DNA from: Pseudo-nitzschia pungens
Lineage: Eukaryota > Bacillariophyta > Bacillariophyceae > Bacillariales > Bacillariaceae
Assembly: GCA_037355855.1 (NCBI GenBank)
Contig: CM074758.1
Location: 3,197,001 to 3,261,000, forward strand
Reading direction: 5' to 3'
DNA length: 64,000 bases
Positions 52,972-62,048 of the stretch are shown here, piece by piece. Each line of letters starts with the position of its first letter. Within the stretch, counting starts at the first letter, position 1. Under the pieces are notes generated by a model, which was not told where the DNA came from, did not search any database, and saw only the letters and a list, made by a program, of their open reading frames with translations. A program made the translations under genes and the position numbers.

Positions 52972-53471
52972 CAAAGGGAATGATTGGGAGTATCTTTGGA
53001 CTAAGTGCTAGTAAGGTAAGGTTAAGGTGATGAAAATGGCTGGGTGTACGTTCACGAATCAGTTGAGTCAAATGCTGTGGTTATGTGGGGGACTCTTCTT
53101 CATACAGTTAATAAGAACGAGGTTACTATCAGACAGTGGTGGGAAGAACTTGTAGTAGTGGGTGAGGGCAGGCTTGCAGTCGCCCTACTGGTGGTACTAG
53201 TAGTAATTCTGTAGTCAATACTAGTAGTAGTAGTAGCTCTACACAGTAGGTATTGAGTGTTCCTATAATGTACAGAAGGAGGTGAGGGACAAATTATGGC
53301 GCGGGAGGGTAGGCGTGATTCATGTAGCCTGCATGTGCACTAGCGGGGCAAGAACGCCCACTTCACATTGACTTTTTCACATTGACCTTGATGGTTGTGT
53401 CTCTTTTGGAGAGGTGCAGAAGACACATAATTTTTCACAGCGTTACTAGTAAGTAAGGTTACTGGGTAAAA
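52972..53471. promoter_or_regulatory. Divergent promoter region of transposase and accessory gene
   Basis: This 500-bp spacer separates the two divergent start codons. It contains a duplicated GGTGGACGTTTTCAATG word at its transposase edge and ACTAGTAGTAGTAGTAG microsatellite near 53218. No TATA box stands out. Shared regulation of the two genes is inferred from geometry. Confidence 0.45.
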
Positions 53472-55025
53472 ATGAATACAACCAATCCAAATTTATGTCC
53501 AGAAAAAAGGTCCACACGAAGAATGTCGTATGGGCCAAGTGTATACGAGGATGTAGTAGACACAACAGAATTGGATCAACCGACCACAGTAAATGACGAG
53601 ACAGTGAGAGCGTCTACTGAGATGAGCAAGAAACGAAAGTTGAGTGACGATGAAGAACTCGGGACGATTGTATCCAGAGCCGGTGGAGGGACAGGAAATT
53701 CAACAGGCAAGACGACAGACGAGAACACAAAAGAGACACCGCCAGGACGACTGGGTAGTATGAAGAAGCGAGCTAAAGCAGAGAGGGAGAAAAAGGATTT
53801 CGAGCAAGGCGTGGAGACGATAAAGCGCTTATTGCGGGGAAAGAAGGGTGGTGACTACAAGAAGGTGGTGACGGAGATTTTGTTGTCCAAGACTACACGT
53901 TCTGATCCTATCAACAACGACGAGGAGAACAAACGACAGGCGATACCTGGCGTTCCAAAGGGTATAGCATTGCCGGTCGAAGAAGTGAGAGGACCAGATA
54001 ATGAGGACAGAAAAATTAGTGAGTTAAGCAGTCAAATGGAAGGATTGGTGTCGGGTGATCTATTGTCACTAGCCGACACAAAGGGAAAAGTTGTTGAGAA
54101 GCAGGTGAGGGAATACATAAGAGAGAAGGTATATAAATTGACGAAATTCACGATGAGCAAAACACAAGAGAATGCCAAGATTATAGAGAAGGGAATCAAA
54201 GCGGGTAGGATAAGTATTCTCAAGGGGGTGACCAGCAAGACGTTTGCTAATTACCATGTGGGTACCGTAAAGCTAGCACTCAGTGCGCTGCGACATAACA
54301 CTCAAACGCTGGCACGAAAAAGATGGTTTGGTAAGTTGAGTGACAACAAAAGAGGGTAATTGCACATGTGTATCATAATATGAACAGGGAACTCACTGGT
54401 GTGCATTGTTTATGAAGACGACGCTTACGCAAATAGGGTACCAGAACATTTTCCAAGCAAAGTACAAATTGATGTAACGACAAGAGATATCATTTGCCCT
54501 GAATACCGCAGACCTAACATGTTTGATAACGATGAGTATCAGTACTTTTTGACAAGAATTCTGTCGGCGATCAATCCAAATGTTACGAATTTTGATACAA
54601 GAAAGAGTGAAGATTTGATTAGTGAGATATTTACAGTATCGGATGAGGCATTTGGTTTGATGATGATTCACAACGAATACAGGGTGTGGGTTGAGCAGAA
54701 GACAATTAAGGATGGTCCAAATCCAAAGAGGAGGGGTACAGAGAAGAAACGATACTGCGATCAAAGAAGTGGAAAAAAGGATGGATGGACTCAGGAAGGA
54801 ATGAGAGTTTTCAATCGGTTGTGTAGACGTGTAAGGGAATTAAGAGAAGGTGAGGAGACTGGGAGGGAGTTTGAGATGCTAGTAAAGGAAAAATTTGTGC
54901 GTGAAAGCAGTAATGAGGATGATGGTAATGATGATAGTGACAGCAGGGAGGAGGACGATTCAGAAGAAGAGGCATTTGTTGATCCAGGTATGGTTGAGTT
55001 CCTAGGTGAGATGGAGAGTGTATGA
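53472..55025 (+). CDS. Transposon accessory protein of unknown function, two exons
   Basis: Two adjacent open frames join through a 57-nt intron (54331-54387, GTAAGT...ACAG) into 498 aa. Exon 1 is 53472-54330, exon 2 is 54388-55025, and the split codon reads GGG. The join turns a weak second start into continuous sequence (RWFGNSLVCIVYEDD). The protein has a Ser/Thr-rich charged N-terminus, a basic Lys/Arg region (KKRAKAEREKKDFEQ) that could be nuclear-targeting or coiled coil, a middle rich in Lys and Leu, and a C-terminal tail of mostly Asp/Glu/Ser. I recognise no domain. It is divergent from the transposase and ends about 60 bp before the right repeat array, so a role as a second transposition or regulatory protein, as in two-gene CACTA elements, is plausible. 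Confidence 0.65.
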
Positions 55026-55084
55026 TAAAAGTAGCAGAAAAAAGACATAGTGGAATTGTAATTGTGGAGGCGAGTTATGATATT

Positions 55085-55760
55085 CAAAACGGGGTATAAC
55101 TCGTTTGGGATAGTGTGACATGGATTTTCGCAACCATAGGAATTGTTTCAGAATAGTAAGAGGTTGCGTTTCACAACCACAGAGTCTGATTTTCGCAACC
55201 ACATAGGAAGTAATTCAGAATAGTAAGAGGTTGCGTTTCACAACCACAGAGTCTGATTTTCGCAACCACATAGGAAGTATTTCAGAATAGTAAGAGGTTG
55301 CGTTTCACAACCACGGAGTCTGATTTTCACAACCACAGAATCTGCGTTTCACAACCACGAAGTCTGATTTTCACAACCACGGAGTCTGCGTTTCACAACC
55401 ACGGAGTCTGCGTTTCACAACCACGGAGTCTGATTTTCGCAACCACATAGGAAGTAATTCAGAATAGTAAGAGGTTGCGTTTCACAACCACAGAGTCTGA
55501 TTTTCGCAACCACATAGGAAGTATTTCAGAATAGTAAGAGGTTGCGTTTCGCAACCACGGAGTCTGATTTTCACAACCACAGAGTCTGCGTTTCACAACC
55601 ACGGAGTCTGATTTTCACAACCACAGAGTCTGCGTTTCACAACCACGTAGTCTGCGTATCACAACCACGGAGTCTGCGTTTCACAACCACGTAGTCTGCG
55701 TTTCACAACCACGGAGTCTGCGTTTCACAACCACGGAGTCTGCGTTTCACAACCCCCTGG
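55085..55760. repeat. Right subterminal array of CACAACCAC motifs
   Basis: More than 20 copies of TTTCACAACCACGGAGTCTG, or the variant TTTTCGCAACCACATAGGAA, stand in direct orientation at 22-66-bp spacing, ending about 120 bp from the right terminal repeat. A longer 66-bp unit containing AGTAATTCAGAATAGTAAGA recurs four times. Small palindromes GTTGCGTTTCACAAC are embedded. Subterminal repeats of this kind are transposase binding sites in CACTA and related elements. The left end has only one or two weak matches (TTTTTCGCAACCCCC near 41570). Confidence 0.85.
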
Positions 55761-55880
55761 CGCGACCCAAACCGCGCAATAACCTTGAACGTATAGGTTG
55801 TGCAACGCAAGGTGATGCAAACATATGTCGTGTTAAATTTGCACACAAAGGAGGTTGCCACGGGGGGTTGCCACGGGGTT

Positions 55881-55899
55881 GCGTGACAGTTATCAGACG
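55881..55899. repeat. Right terminal inverted repeat
   Basis: GCGTGACAGTTATCAGACG, the exact reverse complement of 41451-41469. The DIRS-like RT frame resumes at 55902. Confidence 0.9.
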
Positions 55900-55901
55900 C
55901 A

Positions 55902-57159
55902 GGTTCAATACCTCTCCGACGAAAAACTTAACAACACCTACACCGAACAACGACTCCTCTTAGGCCACTACATAGACACCCGCAATATGGTTGTATCCCT
56001 CTCCCCACGCAGACGCGAAAAAATCATCAAGTACCTCTCAGTCGAAGGCTGGATCCTCCCCAAAAAACGAGCCACCATCACCGAGATCAGTACCGTCCTT
56101 GGACTCATCGGTTCCATATCCGAATACTTCCCCTGGGCCCGTGCGCAACTCCTCCTCCTCACCGACCTACTCGCTCGCCAGATTAACATCCGATACCAAG
56201 TCCTACGACGCGACCCCAGCTTCCGTAAACGACTTGCAGACACAACCCGCAACATGCCCGAAAACCTCCACTTCCGCCTGCGCTACCTCCCCCAAAAATG
56301 GAAAGCCCAGGCCGTATGGCGCACCAATGCCCGCGTCACCATCAACGAGGCCATTCGCAAAGACATCCAAAATGTATATAAATATCTTGTCTCTGACGAA
56401 CCCTGGTGGTCCCCTATCGGCCACGTCGTCCCCCGCGTACCCGCATTCACCTCTTGGGGCGACGCCTCCAACCGCGCCCTCGGCGCCCAGATCCCCGCAC
56501 TGCGCGCCTGGGTTATGCTCCCCTACACCGAGGACCTCTGCAAACGTGTTGACGCCGGTATAACACACATAAACTGCCTGGAATTCATTGCCCTCCTCCT
56601 TGCCTTCATTATGGCTCTCGAGCGATACACCACAAACCCCTCCCTCTACCCCCCTACCCCACAAATGCTCTCATACGGCGACAACACCACCGCTAACGCA
56701 TGGTGGCAAAAAATCAGCACCCACTCCGTCACCGGTCAAAACCTCCTCTGCCTCTACGCTGAATACCAGCGCCTCTCCCCCCTCAACTCTGTGGCTGAAC
56801 ATGTGCGCGGTGTGGACAACGTCAAAGCCGACGCCATTTCTCGTCCCCATGAACTCTTTACACCCCACCTCACCTCACCTTGGTCTGTCCCTTATCCCAC
56901 TCTTGTCCAACAGGTAGTCACTCATTACTCAGAGAAAGAATCCTGGGACATTTTCGTCCCCAGTCCAGAGCTGCATTCCACCCTTTTGCGAACTCTCTCA
57001 TCCGCCTCAGTAACGGGTCGTCCAAGCCTGCCAAAGAGCAACGGACACTTTATTCCCGCCGCCTCCATTTTATCTACTTCTGCCACCACATCCACGTCTA
57101 CGACGACCTTTTTCCTCGGGTACACCAGCACGTCAGCAGTGAGCAACTCTGCTACATAA
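55902..57159 (+). pseudogene. DIRS-like reverse transcriptase thumb and RNase H, 3' part
   Basis: This continues the RT broken at 41450. The upstream frame from 55855 reads through transposon sequence and is not part of the gene. Early residues (LLLGHYIDTRNMVVSLSPRRR) match the post-palm region of DIRS-type RT. RNase H follows: FTSWGDASNRALGAQ with its first Asp near 56462, HINCLEFIALLLAF with Glu, LSYGDNTTANAWW with Asp, and VRGVDNVKADAISR near the end. There is no damage other than separation from its 5' half. The last 280 bp overlap the tyrosine recombinase frame, as is common in DIRS elements. Confidence 0.85.
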
Positions 57160-57876
57160 TCGCCGGCTACGCCGTCTTCCTCGCCTCTGGCCACACCATC
57201 AACGCCCGCTTGATTAAGGCAGCCACCGTCCGCGAATACCTCCGCGCCGCAGCTGACCTCATCCGCATCTTTGATGACGCCTCCCGCGACGCCAGAAAAC
57301 TCCCCGGCGCCACAACCTTCCACCCCGACATCCAACGCGTCCTTACCGCAATGGAACGCTTCGAAAAGATCCCCAACAAAAAAGAAGCCTACACCCTCGC
57401 CATGCACTTCGCCCTCGCTAAAGCCTGCCAACCCCTCGGATGTGACGACCTCCGCGTGGCTGTTTACGAATGGTTTGGCGTCACCCTACAGGGCGGAAAC
57501 CGCCGCGCTGAATGGTGCCAACCACGAGGTTCCACTACACTCGCCACTTACCAACGAAACCCAAACAACGAATCCTACGCCTTCACCCTCGGCGACATCA
57601 CCTTCTACAGCTCTTCCCGTCAGGCCCTCACCATGGACTACGCCTATTCTAACTCTGCAACTGTCGAACGAGTCCGCATTACGTACCGTTGGCAAAAGAA
57701 CGGCGACCATGGCCTTTCAAAGTTCTACTCCCGCAATTGCGCAAACCCCTGAGTTTATTAAGCGAGCCCTCCGTTGGCGAAGTGACGCCTGGCAGGATTA
57801 CGTGCGCGACCTCATTATCCACGAACAGGACCACAATGCCATCCTCTCCTCTCTTTGGGGCACCGCAAATATTTAA
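56883..57876 (+). pseudogene. DIRS/Crypton-like tyrosine recombinase, frameshifted and internally deleted
   Basis: The frame open from about 56883 to the TGA at 57750-57752 (no early ATG, overlapping RT-RNase H in the -1 frame) carries a SAM-like N-terminal DNA-binding region and QGGNRRAEWCQ, the first catalytic Arg box, then RITYRWQKNGDHG. The sequence jumps directly to TPEFIKRALRWRSDAWQDYV in another frame (57745-57876), which holds the final Arg/Trp and nucleophile Tyr. About 100 residues expected between these parts, including the HxxR box, are missing. A deletion with frameshift near 57735-57750 is the simplest reading. This copy should be unable to integrate on its own. Confidence 0.7.
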
Positions 57877-58082
57877 TCGTTCCACGACTCCCGTCACTGG
57901 AAAACCTGAGTCCCCACGCTCGAGCTCCACGATACCCCCCCACGATATCCCCCCACGATTTCCATGTAAAACCATCTATCCCACTGCAATCCCCCCACTT
58001 CCAGCCTTCTGCTCTGCTCATAAATTTAGTTTGAACATACTTCAAATTCCGAAACCACTTTACCAACCCCAGCCTTTCCACC

Positions 58083-59078
58083 ATGGCGACCCCGATCGAA
58101 GAGCTCATCCACCCCATCCATGCCGTCGAGGCCCTCGCTCCTCACGCCATGCAGGATCTAACCCGAGGCATCCGCCTCGCTGCCGCCCAAGCCATCGCTG
58201 GCGCCCAGGCCCATTCGCAGGCCCGCAACGACGCCCCTGCGGCCATCCCTCGTGCCCCCTCGGACGAAACCAGCAACAACGGCAACAACAACGCCAACAA
58301 CCAGGGACCCCCACGCGCGAACAACCAGGCCCGCAACATTGCCCAGGACCCTGGCGACTTCCACGGAGAGGAGTCGGACCTCTCGGACGACGAGGCCGAA
58401 CACCTCCCCTACCACCAAACCCGTTCGACCCGGATTCTGAAACGTACCCAGGCCATCCCATACCTTGAGGCCCGTGGCATCCCGCGCGACCGATGCAACG
58501 TCGTCGTGACCGCTCTGGGCCTCGGTAAACCGAACCTCCATGCTAACACGACCACCTGCGCCGCGTTCCTACTCACCGCCCTGGGCCTCCCCGCACCGGA
58601 TGACACCCTCACCGGTGCGCTCACCTCCGGCGGAACAGGCACCCTTACCAACCCAGGCCAGTTCCACTTCTACCTCCTCCGCCACCTGGGTGATCACGAC
58701 AGCACAGTATCCTCTGCGGTGTCCTCTCTCCCCCTCAGCCAAACCATTGCGGGCGCTTCGGAGCGCATCGCTAGTGTCCCCACACCCACCCCCTCCAACA
58801 TCCAACTCATCACCATCCAGTTCGAACCGATCTCAACTGACGGCCTCCACCACCGTAAAAGTGGGTTCCTGCGCGCCGTCCTCCTCAACGGGCTCCTTTT
58901 CACCTTCAGCGAAAGCTGCTTCTTCTACCACCTTGGCGTCCAGGTCCAGCAATACGCTGACAACACCTCCCACCTGGAACAATACCTCAGCAACCTTTTC
59001 TTCCGCAAAAGCTCCCGCGACCGCACCGGTGAGCGCCGCACCTTCTCCCACTGCGAAACCCGTTATTACTGGGTCTAA
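58083..59078 (+). CDS. Extra ORF of the DIRS-like element, unknown function
   Basis: The product is 331 aa from CCACCATGG. The N-terminal third is Ala-rich with a basic/Asn-rich linker and an acidic patch (EESDLSDDEAEHLPY). The rest is a compact domain of moderate hydrophobicity ending RTFSHCETRYYWV. It shares the C-ending codon bias and start context of the gag ORF, so it belongs to the same element. I recognise no family; it is not the adenine methyltransferase found in some DIRS elements, since no (N/D)PPY motif is present. It could be a second nucleocapsid-like protein or a captured gene. Confidence 0.55.
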   Translation: MATPIEELIHPIHAVEALAPHAMQDLTRGIRLAAAQAIAGAQAHSQARNDAPAAIPRAPSDETSNNGNNNANNQGPPRANNQARNIAQDPGDFHGEESDLSDDEAEHLPYHQTRSTRILKRTQAIPYLEARGIPRDRCNVVVTALGLGKPNLHANTTTCAAFLLTALGLPAPDDTLTGALTSGGTGTLTNPGQFHFYLLRHLGDHDSTVSSAVSSLPLSQTIAGASERIASVPTPTPSNIQLITIQFEPISTDGLHHRKSGFLRAVLLNGLLFTFSESCFFYHLGVQVQQYADNTSHLEQYLSNLFFRKSSRDRTGERRTFSHCETRYYWV

Positions 59079-59864
59079 ATCCCTTCCCCCACTGAACCCG
59101 CTATTCTTGGGTTCCCACCAAATCCTATCCTTTAACCTCTATCCTTTAACCTCTATCCCACAACTTTAAAAAGTTTTTTATTTTTTAATTTTTTTCCGCC
59201 TGGCCTACACCTGCTGATCTGTTGGTCAACACCTCCAGATAAGATGGCCCGAAGTGTTTTGATCCCGGTGCACACACCATGCTCAACGCAGCCGACGCAG
59301 CCCAACCAGATGGCGGCGGAGGGCGATGCACCTTTGCAACTGCTTCTAGCATGGGACTTAAGCCCTGCTACGTGCAGTCGCATATGCGATCACACTTTCT
59401 CTCTAGCAGCTTTGTTAGCCCGCCAAACCTATGTATCATAGTTAGTATACCTATACATAGGACCGCAGGTCCCATAGCTCCTAGGAGGGTTGGTCAACTA
59501 GCAACACGACACCTTCAGACCGGTAGTTGCTGGCCAGACGAGACGGCGCCCGGGAATTGGGCATAGCAGATTCACGCAGTAAGATTACCGTATCTCACTT
59601 GGTGAGCAATACTTCGTACATAATAAGGCCTTACCATCATCCGTAAGGTAATCTTACTCCTGACAATTTCAAAATCATTGGAAAAACTGAAATTTAAAAA
59701 AAAATATATATTGCGACGCATGGTGATTGTCGGGTTCAAGCCTCCAGAAACCTCGTTCGCAACGCCCGAGGTTGCATCCCTTCACAACTACTTCGTACTT
59801 CGTACTTGCTTCTACCACAGGTCGGAAGTGCTCGGCTCGCACCGCAAATCAAGTACACCTAGAC
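59079..59864. other. Right flank of the DIRS-like element and upstream region of the SET gene
   Basis: C/A-rich element composition fades after a T-rich tract at 59165-59200 (TTTTTTATTTTTTAATTTTT). The 59200-59560 stretch is GC-richer, with small hairpins (GGACCGCAGGTCC near 59460) and no ORF of substance. It may still be element terminal sequence. The final 300 bp resemble host spacers and should hold the promoter of the gene at 59865. Confidence 0.35.
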
Positions 59865-62048
59865 ATGAGAAGAATGCAACGTGTTCCTTCGACGTTGTTG
59901 GGGGTCTTCCTGTTGCAGCTCTTGTCATTGTTGACCCTGTCGAAATCGTCTTTGTCGGACGACAGCGAAAGAAACAAGGACTTGTGCGGAATGTACCTCG
60001 CACCGAGTACGATACCGGGAGCCGGCATGGGAGTTTTTGCGGGGCACAGGAATATTCCGAAAGGCGATTACTTGTTGACAGACGACGGAGATCTAGTAGT
60101 TCCGGTGTACGAAATGACCAAGAACGTTGGACACACCAAGTACAGCTTTTTGTGGGAAGAATACACATGGAAAGCAGCCAGCTATGGTGGAATGAACGAA
60201 GAAGTCGACGATGTGAAACACGTGAAGGCGTGTTCCACCGGCTTGGGGGCGGCCATCAATTGCATACTTCCCCTTGTGAACGTCGTTGACGATTACGATA
60301 ACCGAAGGGTCGGACTCTCTGGAATAGATATCGACATTGACTCGACAAACGACGCAAGCAATGCGGGCACGGCGATCAATGCGACCAAATCGAAGCCATT
60401 CGCCTCGCTATCCTCTCCGGGAGCAGGTGCATTTTCACCGTTCTACAATCGACGGTGGAAGGCAAAGCGTTACATTCCTGCTGGAATGGAGTTGTACGGC
60501 AACTACGGAGAGGGATATTTCAAAACTAGATCTTCCTACAAAAAGGTTCCCCTTCGAAGCAATTACAGAGAAGTCGACAAGCTACTGAGCAAATACCAAA
60601 CGATCTCGAATAGCACCGCAATTACACACGAGCAACGAAAAGACCTGTTGATCTACCTCCAGAGCCTGTCCTCGATCTGGAAAGATTCTCGCAACATGCA
60701 CGCCATTCCCCAGACCGATCCAAAGGGCAATTCGGCAGTGGTCGATTGGTTGCTCCGGCAACCGGATGGGTCGGGAATGATCCACTACAACTCCAGCATC
60801 CGAGACCTAGACTGGTTGCACCAGCACGGGCGATGCATGGACAACATTCGAGACGGAATCAGCACGATCCCGCACGCCGGCCGAGGAGCCTTTGCCCGTC
60901 GGAACATCCCGCAAGGATCCGTCGTGGCACCGGCTCCCCTCATTCAGATCCCCGACCGAGACGTATTCACTATTTACGGTGAAAAGAGGAACACGACCAA
61001 CGACGACGGAGACTCCGAGATTGTACCCGATCACGACAATCCCATTCACCACCAACTCTTGTTGAATTACTGTTTTGGACACGGGGAAAGCAGTCTCTTG
61101 CTCTGTCCGTACGGGTTGATGACGTCCCACATCAATCACGACGCGATCGATCCCAATACCAAGATCGTGTGGGCCGCAGACGATCAGATGGCACACCCGG
61201 AATGGAGGAAGCAACCGATCAAAAAGTGGGGCAGGAAGGAGAAGGCAGGACTTTCCTTTAATTTTGTGGCACTTCGCGACATCGAAAAAGACGAGGAAAT
61301 CACCATTGATTACGGAAGCGAATGGGAAGAAGCCTGGCAGACACATCTCCGAGACTACTACGACAGCGACCAAACGGTTGGCGAAAGTTTCTCGAAAACA
61401 AACACGGCAGAACTGATGAAACACCATGTTCCCGCCTTTGAGCTTAACAAATTGGTGGATTTGAAATTGCAGACCATGGAAGAGGGAGATTATGAAAACC
61501 AAGGCCTGCGTTTGTTTTGCTACCAACCCTATTTATTGTGGTACGGTGCCAGTGCCGATGCCCTAAATGAAAACTTTGATACTTATCTAGTTCGGTCCCC
61601 TGGAACAAAGAACCAGGAAATCACCGTGAAACGAACCGACTACGGCGATTGGGACGATTACGAAGTGTATCCTTGTCGGATACGCAAGAGATACAGTCTC
61701 GCGGACGACAACCGGGTTGGAACGAACGAGGAAAACCCCGCCTCGTATCGATATTTGGTGGAAGTTTTTGAACGTTCCGACGAATTCGAACCTTCCGACG
61801 CCGACGACACCGACACAAGAGAGCAGAGAACAACGCAAGACTTTGTCTGGGCCGTGCTGTTTGGTGTCCCCCGCGATGCCTTTTATTTCGAAGACCAGAA
61901 GAATGGTCGCCACCACCATCAGCTCTGGTCGTTCCGGCACGAGATGAGAATCCCCGACGAGATCTTTCCGGACATTTGGAAAAACAGGGAGGACCGAATG
62001 CAGCGACAAGGGAAGGAAAGAATCCCAATCCACGAGGAAACTAACTGA
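59865..62048 (+). CDS. Secreted or membrane-anchored protein with two SET-like domains
   Basis: The product is 728 aa from the ATG at 59865; the frame stays open upstream, but there is no ATG before this one. The N-terminus MRRMQRVPSTLLGVFLLQLL is a signal peptide or anchor. A first SET-like half (about 46-235) has IPGAGMGVFAGHRNIPKG and ends GMELYGNYGEGYF. A second (about 325-492) has IPHAGRGAFARRNIPQG, CPYGLMTSHINHD and DEEITIDYGSEWEEAW, the knot residues of a SET lysine methyltransferase fold. The C-terminal about 200 residues are charged and unassigned. SET proteins normally act on histones or cytosolic proteins, so a signal sequence is unusual and may indicate ER or plastid entry. No intron is required. 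Activity of the first half is doubtful, since its catalytic-core motifs are less complete. Confidence 0.8.
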   Translation: MRRMQRVPSTLLGVFLLQLLSLLTLSKSSLSDDSERNKDLCGMYLAPSTIPGAGMGVFAGHRNIPKGDYLLTDDGDLVVPVYEMTKNVGHTKYSFLWEEYTWKAASYGGMNEEVDDVKHVKACSTGLGAAINCILPLVNVVDDYDNRRVGLSGIDIDIDSTNDASNAGTAINATKSKPFASLSSPGAGAFSPFYNRRWKAKRYIPAGMELYGNYGEGYFKTRSSYKKVPLRSNYREVDKLLSKYQTISNSTAITHEQRKDLLIYLQSLSSIWKDSRNMHAIPQTDPKGNSAVVDWLLRQPDGSGMIHYNSSIRDLDWLHQHGRCMDNIRDGISTIPHAGRGAFARRNIPQGSVVAPAPLIQIPDRDVFTIYGEKRNTTNDDGDSEIVPDHDNPIHHQLLLNYCFGHGESSLLLCPYGLMTSHINHDAIDPNTKIVWAADDQMAHPEWRKQPIKKWGRKEKAGLSFNFVALRDIEKDEEITIDYGSEWEEAWQTHLRDYYDSDQTVGESFSKTNTAELMKHHVPAFELNKLVDLKLQTMEEGDYENQGLRLFCYQPYLLWYGASADALNENFDTYLVRSPGTKNQEITVKRTDYGDWDDYEVYPCRIRKRYSLADDNRVGTNEENPASYRYLVEVFERSDEFEPSDADDTDTREQRTTQDFVWAVLFGVPRDAFYFEDQKNGRHHHQLWSFRHEMRIPDEIFPDIWKNREDRMQRQGKERIPIHEETN

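Larger units (their letters stand above)
41451..55899. mobile_element. 14.4-kb TIR DNA transposon with transposase, dioxygenase and accessory gene
   Basis: Perfect 19-bp terminal inverted repeats (CGTCTGATAACTGTCACGC at 41451-41469, its complement at 55881-55899) bound 14,449 bp. They are flanked by a 2-bp duplication CA (41449-41450 and 55900-55901). Deleting the element plus one CA restores the interrupted RT frame, which fixes the ends. Cargo is a 2OG/Fe(II) dioxygenase (45791-46888, plus), a Plavaka/CACTA/KDZ-like transposase (49594-52971, minus) and a two-exon gene (53472-55025, plus). Large tandem arrays fill the left 4.3 kb and the right terminal 0.7 kb. Composition is AT-richer than the host retroelement. 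The superfamily is inferred from the transposase and the short duplication. Confidence 0.85.
36606..59165 (+). mobile_element. DIRS-like tyrosine-recombinase retrotransposon, split by a nested DNA transposon
   Basis: Element sequence lies at about 36606-41450 and 55900 to about 59165; the DNA between is a later insertion. The order is a C/A-rich leader, gag-like ORF, RT, RNase H, tyrosine recombinase and a further ORF. RT plus RNase H followed by a tyrosine recombinase, with no integrase or LTRs, is the hallmark of DIRS/Ngaro-type elements. The plus strand is strikingly poor in G with mostly C-ending codons, unlike host genes and unlike the nested transposon, and the bias is shared by both halves. 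Starts carry a CCACCATG context (37286 and 58083). I could not find the inverted or split direct terminal repeats expected of DIRS elements, so the outer ends are set only by composition. Confidence 0.7.

Noticed and set aside
55855..55901. Apparent N-terminus of the RT-RNase H ORF starting at 55855
   Set aside because: These codons lie in the nested transposon's right end and terminal repeat. The true reading frame enters from 41450.
55895..55915. tRNA-like T-loop sequence (GCAGGTTCAATACC)
   Set aside because: No acceptor or anticodon stem can be folded around it, and it is part of the RT coding sequence at the transposon edge.
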